Assembly (NCBI GenBank): GCA_028278625.1
Contig: JANQDY010000208.1
Coordinates: forward strand, 1 to 16,195
DNA: 16,195 nucleotides
Direction: 5' to 3'
Source: Thermodesulfobacteriota bacterium
GTDB lineage: Bacteria > Desulfobacterota > DSM-4660 > Desulfatiglandales > Desulfatiglandaceae
Numbering within the stretch: the first letter of the stretch is position 1; every line of letters starts with the position of its first letter. Made by a program: the position numbers and the translations under genes. The notes under the pieces were generated by a model that ran no database searches, was not told the DNA's origin, and saw only the letters and a list, made by a program, of their open reading frames with translations. This document shows positions 13,549-16,195 of this stretch, one piece after another.

Positions 13549-13758
13549 CTATTTTGCATACTTGAATGAGACGTTCAACCGAGTTCTAAATGAGGTTATC
13601 TTGCCATTTTCAATAGTGACATCCAGCTTGGTCACTTCCGCTACCCGCAGATCCTTCAGGCTTTCACCGGCAGTCTCAATTGCTGTTTTTGCGGCATCTT
13701 CCCATGAATCATCACTGGTACCCACTAACTCGATAATTTTGTATGTACTTCCACCCAT
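13549..13758 (-). CDS. Dodecin-family protein 2
   Basis: 69 residues, full length for a dodecin. It reads MGGSTYKIIELVGTSDDSWE, then the helix DAAKTAIETAGESLKDL, then strands VAEVTKLDVTIENGK and SFRTRLNVSFKYA. It is clearly a different subfamily from dodecin 1, with few identical residues outside the fold pattern. At the position of the flavin-stacking Trp (DWFEV in known dodecins) it has RVAEV, with Val39, and the flavin-contacting Gln is Arg in FRTRL. Isoalloxazine stacking is therefore doubtful; binding of another ligand such as CoA is possible. AAAGGAGGG lies just before the ATG. It has its own promoter and leads into the TetR gene. Confidence 0.92.
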   Translation of the reverse strand: MGGSTYKIIELVGTSDDSWEDAAKTAIETAGESLKDLRVAEVTKLDVTIENGKITSFRTRLNVSFKYAK

Positions 13759-13868
13759 GGTAACCCTCCTTTAGAATTTACAGGTTTCAGCCAAGAAAAA
13801 ACGAGTACCTTCTGGAATTCACCCCCTTTCTTTCCTGAAGTAGGACCTCTCTTTATTCCATAGGAACC

Positions 13869-13897
13869 AGAATAGCAGAGCGTTTCATCCATTGCAA
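13869..13897 (-). promoter_or_regulatory. Sigma-70-type promoter of dodecin 2-tetR
   Basis: On the minus strand: TTGCAA (13892-13897), a 17-base spacer and TATTCT (13869-13874). It lies just downstream of the stop of the cyclic-nucleotide-fold gene and predicts a leader of roughly 100 bases, in which I see no strong hairpin. Confidence 0.5.
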
Positions 13898-13913
13898 GGA
13901 GACATTCTCAAAA

Positions 13914-14324
13914 CTACTCATTGAAATCCTTAATTCGCCGCCATGCCAGGTCTTTAAGCTTTTTTAGGAGCGACGGAGACGTCTTATGGATATCATCCAT
14001 TTTCCACTGCAAAAGGGTTACCGGCGCAACTGCTTTCAAGGTAATGGTACGTTTTCCCTGCTGGCTGATGGTACCCACTTCACCGATAATTTCACCGGCA
14101 CCGAGGGTTTTCAAAACATACCCCTGGTGGGTCGTTGCCTCCAATTTCCCTGATACAATCAGGGCGAAAGAACCGTCGGCAACATCTCCCTGCCTGTAAA
14201 CAAATTCCTCAGCGGCAAACTCTCTTTCCACCGCATTCATGGCCAAAAGACCCAGTTGCCCCTGGTCCAGATCTTGAAACAGGGAACAATCCTTTAGCGC
14301 TTTTTGCATGACGCTGAAATCCAT
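13914..14324 (-). CDS. Single-domain cyclic-nucleotide-binding-fold protein
   Basis: 136 residues, consisting only of a CRP-type cNMP-binding beta-barrel with short helices. There is no helix-turn-helix and no kinase or channel part. It begins VMQKALKDCSLFQDLDQGQL, has EEFVYRQGDVADGSFALIVSG (barrel strands) and a phosphate-binding-cassette region GAGEIIGEVGTISQQGKR (75-92), with Glu82 and Arg92 at the ribose- and phosphate-contacting positions. The cassette lacks the usual small residues (IGE-ALL-PRAA form), so cAMP or cGMP binding is uncertain. It ends with a basic helix, LLKKLKDLAWRRIKDF. GAAGGAGGG is ~8 bases before the ATG. It follows the CoA-disulfide-reductase gene by 19 bases and is likely a partner or sensor for it. 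Confidence 0.88.
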   Translation of the reverse strand: MDFSVMQKALKDCSLFQDLDQGQLGLLAMNAVEREFAAEEFVYRQGDVADGSFALIVSGKLEATTHQGYVLKTLGAGEIIGEVGTISQQGKRTITLKAVAPVTLLQWKMDDIHKTSPSLLKKLKDLAWRRIKDFNE

Positions 14325-14343
14325 GTGCCAAACCCTCCTTCAT

Positions 14344-16050
14344 TCAGATATCCAATCCCCATTTCTTTACGGTGGACATGCCTCCCTGAAGATTATAGGT
14401 ATTGGTAATCCCTTTCTGTCGCAGGTTCAACTGTGCTTCATAAGATCGAACACCGGTATTGCAGATAAGAACCACAGGCCTGTCTTTCGGAACTTCATCC
14501 ATACGCCTTCTCAGTTCATCCTGAGGAATGTTTTTCCAGTCTTCAGGGTATTTCTCGGCAAAAGGTTTTGCATTCCCCCACCCCCTGCAATCCAGAAAAA
14601 AGGCATTATTTGCACCCTTTTCCCGCCACATCTCGGCAAACTGATCCACGTCAATCAACTTGTTTTTCCCTCTCAAGACATTTTCAGCGGTATTGCCAAG
14701 GGCGTTTATAATATCCATTGCCGCTGAAAAAGGTGGAGAATAGAGAAGTTCCAGATTACTGATGTCAGCGGTCGAAGGACCGTATTTCAATATGGCCGCC
14801 ACCGCATTAACCCTAGCAAAAACAGCATCTGACATGCCACCCAGCCCCTGGACCCCCAGCACTTTTTCCGTTTCCCGATCCACAATGAGCTCCATGTACA
14901 TGAACCCCTTTTCCGGATAGAAGTGCGCCCGGTCAAACTGGGACACGAAGACACTGAGAGCATCCCACCCTTCCCTCTTGGCGCCCTCGAGACTCAAACC
15001 AGCGCTGGCCACGGACATTTCAAAAATTTTGATAATGAAGGTTCCCACGGCACCTTCAAATCTGGCGTCTCCTCCCGCCAGATTGGTACCGATCACCCGT
15101 CCCTGTCGGTTGGCCAGAGAACCGGAGGGAAAGTAGCCCGGCTTTCCGGTAATCAGGTTTTGGACCTCCACACAATCCCCTCCCGAGAAGATCAACGGGT
15201 CCGATGTCTGCATCCGATCGTTTACCAAAATGGCGCCACTTTCCGAGACTTCAAGCCCGGCCGATTTGGCCAGGGAACTGTTGGGTAGAACGCCCACGGC
15301 CATGATCACCATATCCGCCTCAATGGACCCCTTATCGGTGATAACGCCCTCCACCCGATCCGATCCGCTGATTCGCCGCACCTTTTCTCCCAAACGCACG
15401 GTGATGTCGTTTTCTTCAAGATGACATTGGGCCATTTGAGCCATATTGGGGCTGATGATGCCAGGCAGGATCTGGTCCGCCACTTCGATAACCGTGGTCT
15501 CAATACCCCATAGATCGGCCAAGGCTTCCGCCATCTCGAGTCCTATGGCACCGGCACCGATGACCACGGCCTTTTCCACCTCGCCATCTGCAAGCCCCTG
15601 TTTAATGGCCATGGCCTCGTTGAGGTTCGACACCGTAAAAACGCCTTTGAGTTCCACTCCGGGAATGGGAAGCTTCTTGGGATGACTGCCTGTGGCCACC
15701 ACAAGCTGATCATAGGAGATGTCCTCTTCCTGCTCATTTGTGATATTGCGTATCTTGACGGTTCTGTTTTCTCGATCTATGGACAAAACCCTGGTATTGG
15801 TCAGCACATTGATATCTTTTACATTCTCAAAGAATTTTGTATCCCGCACCATATGAAAACTGGTTGACTGCAGCTGGCTCGCATCACTGACATCTCCAGA
15901 GACAAAATAGGGAATTCCACAACCGCCGTAACTGATGAGATCCGACTGGTCCACCATGGTGACCTTTGAATCCGGCTTTAGTCTTTTAAAACGGCAGGCG
16001 GCCTTTGGTCCCAGCGCAACGGCCCCTACAACTACCACATGCTGTGACAT
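14344..16050 (-). CDS. CoA-disulfide reductase-like flavoenzyme fused to rhodanese
   Basis: 568 residues. Residues 1-~450 are a class of FAD/NAD(P)H disulfide oxidoreductase. The FAD motif is VVVGAVALGPKAACR (an unusual but acceptable GxVAxG form), the single redox cysteine is Cys44 in SYGGCGIPYF (as in CoA-disulfide reductase), the second Rossmann motif is VVIGAGAIGLEMAEAL (162-177), the FAD site is SGGDCVEV (289-296), and ELLYSPPFSAAMD (434-446) carries the conserved Tyr. Residues ~460-568 are a rhodanese domain with active-site loop CNTGVRS (Cys530). Such fusions (CoADR-RHD, Npsr) reduce CoA disulfides, persulfides or polysulfide with NAD(P)H in the cytoplasm, which fits an anaerobe exposed to sulfide and S0. 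GGGAG precedes the ATG by 9 bases. Confidence 0.92.
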   Translation of the reverse strand: MSQHVVVVGAVALGPKAACRFKRLKPDSKVTMVDQSDLISYGGCGIPYFVSGDVSDASQLQSTSFHMVRDTKFFENVKDINVLTNTRVLSIDRENRTVKIRNITNEQEEDISYDQLVVATGSHPKKLPIPGVELKGVFTVSNLNEAMAIKQGLADGEVEKAVVIGAGAIGLEMAEALADLWGIETTVIEVADQILPGIISPNMAQMAQCHLEENDITVRLGEKVRRISGSDRVEGVITDKGSIEADMVIMAVGVLPNSSLAKSAGLEVSESGAILVNDRMQTSDPLIFSGGDCVEVQNLITGKPGYFPSGSLANRQGRVIGTNLAGGDARFEGAVGTFIIKIFEMSVASAGLSLEGAKREGWDALSVFVSQFDRAHFYPEKGFMYMELIVDRETEKVLGVQGLGGMSDAVFARVNAVAAILKYGPSTADISNLELLYSPPFSAAMDIINALGNTAENVLRGKNKLIDVDQFAEMWREKGANNAFFLDCRGWGNAKPFAEKYPEDWKNIPQDELRRRMDEVPKDRPVVLICNTGVRSYEAQLNLRQKGITNTYNLQGGMSTVKKWGLDI

Positions 16051-16090
16051 AGTCTAAACTCCCGACAAGATGTTTTTTTGATTTTAGCCA

Positions 16091-16120
16091 TTTATAAATG
16101 ATGGTCCTGTAAAAAGTAAA
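16091..16120 (-). promoter_or_regulatory. Promoter of the CoADR-rhodanese operon with palindromic -10 region
   Basis: On the minus strand: TTTACT (16115-16120), an 18-base spacer and TATAAA (16091-16096). The -10 is embedded in a perfect 12-base palindrome, CATTTATAAATG (16089-16100). The remaining upstream bases to 16195 are AT-rich and show no gene. Confidence 0.5.
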
Positions 16121-16195
16121 ACCAATTTAACCATTTGAAATACTTGCGAATAAAATCGCTTTTGCCTTGATTTTCGACTTACATTTTGCTATAGA

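Noticed and set aside
1..16195. CRISPR array, tRNA, rRNA, insertion sequence, prophage or toxin-antitoxin system
   Set aside because: No regularly spaced repeats, cloverleaf-like segments, transposase motifs, terminal inverted repeats with target duplications or phage genes were seen on either strand.

Overview
The window is ordinary-looking bacterial chromosome, about half G+C, with dense genes, short spacers and no tRNA, rRNA, CRISPR, transposase or phage gene that I can see. Gene order and protein style suggest an anaerobic Desulfobacterota (Desulfobacteria, sulfate-reducer type). The pointers are rpsF-rpsR-DUF2232-rplI-dnaB without ssb, a free-standing IMP cyclohydrolase instead of full PurH, a SEC-C-tagged methionine aminopeptidase, an XRE-cupin regulator and a CoA-disulfide-reductase/rhodanese fusion. 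This placement is inferred from gene content; no marker RNA is present.

Left part (1-7155). The 3' end of ribF is followed on the + strand by apbE (Tat-exported FMN transferase), so FAD synthesis and its use for protein flavinylation sit together. Converging on apbE from the right is the minus-strand ribosomal/replication operon rpsF-rpsR-DUF2232-rplI-dnaB. It has a clear sigma-70-type promoter and a structured leader that may be the S6:S18 feedback site. Upstream of it, on the same strand, are two tandem GDP-mannose 4,6-dehydratase genes: one canonical, one divergent.

Middle (7156-9360). A divergent spacer with two overlapping promoter-like sequences leads on the + strand into map (type I methionine aminopeptidase with N-terminal SEC-C zinc knuckle), queG (epoxyqueuosine reductase, start overlapping the map stop) and a small cysteine-rich protein of unknown function. 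A strong minus-strand intrinsic terminator lies inside that small gene.

Right part (9357-16195). A minus-strand operon runs dodecin - XRE/cupin regulator - DUF1178 zinc-ribbon protein - IMP cyclohydrolase - terminator. Divergent from it are a LOG-family nucleotide phosphoribohydrolase and rsmG on the + strand. Then, on the minus strand, come a CoA-disulfide reductase/rhodanese fusion and a lone cyclic-nucleotide-binding-fold protein, followed (from its own promoter) by a second, different dodecin and a TetR regulator.

The most distinctive pattern is the repeated pair 'dodecin gene immediately followed by a ligand-binding transcription regulator' (XRE-cupin once, TetR once), both within 3.4 kb and next to a CoA/thiol redox enzyme. 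By eye, both dodecins lack the tryptophan that stacks on flavin in characterised dodecins. A link between cofactor (flavin or CoA) binding and transcription is a reasonable hypothesis but is not shown by the sequence. Every stretch between genes is under about 200 bases and is described below where something is visible.
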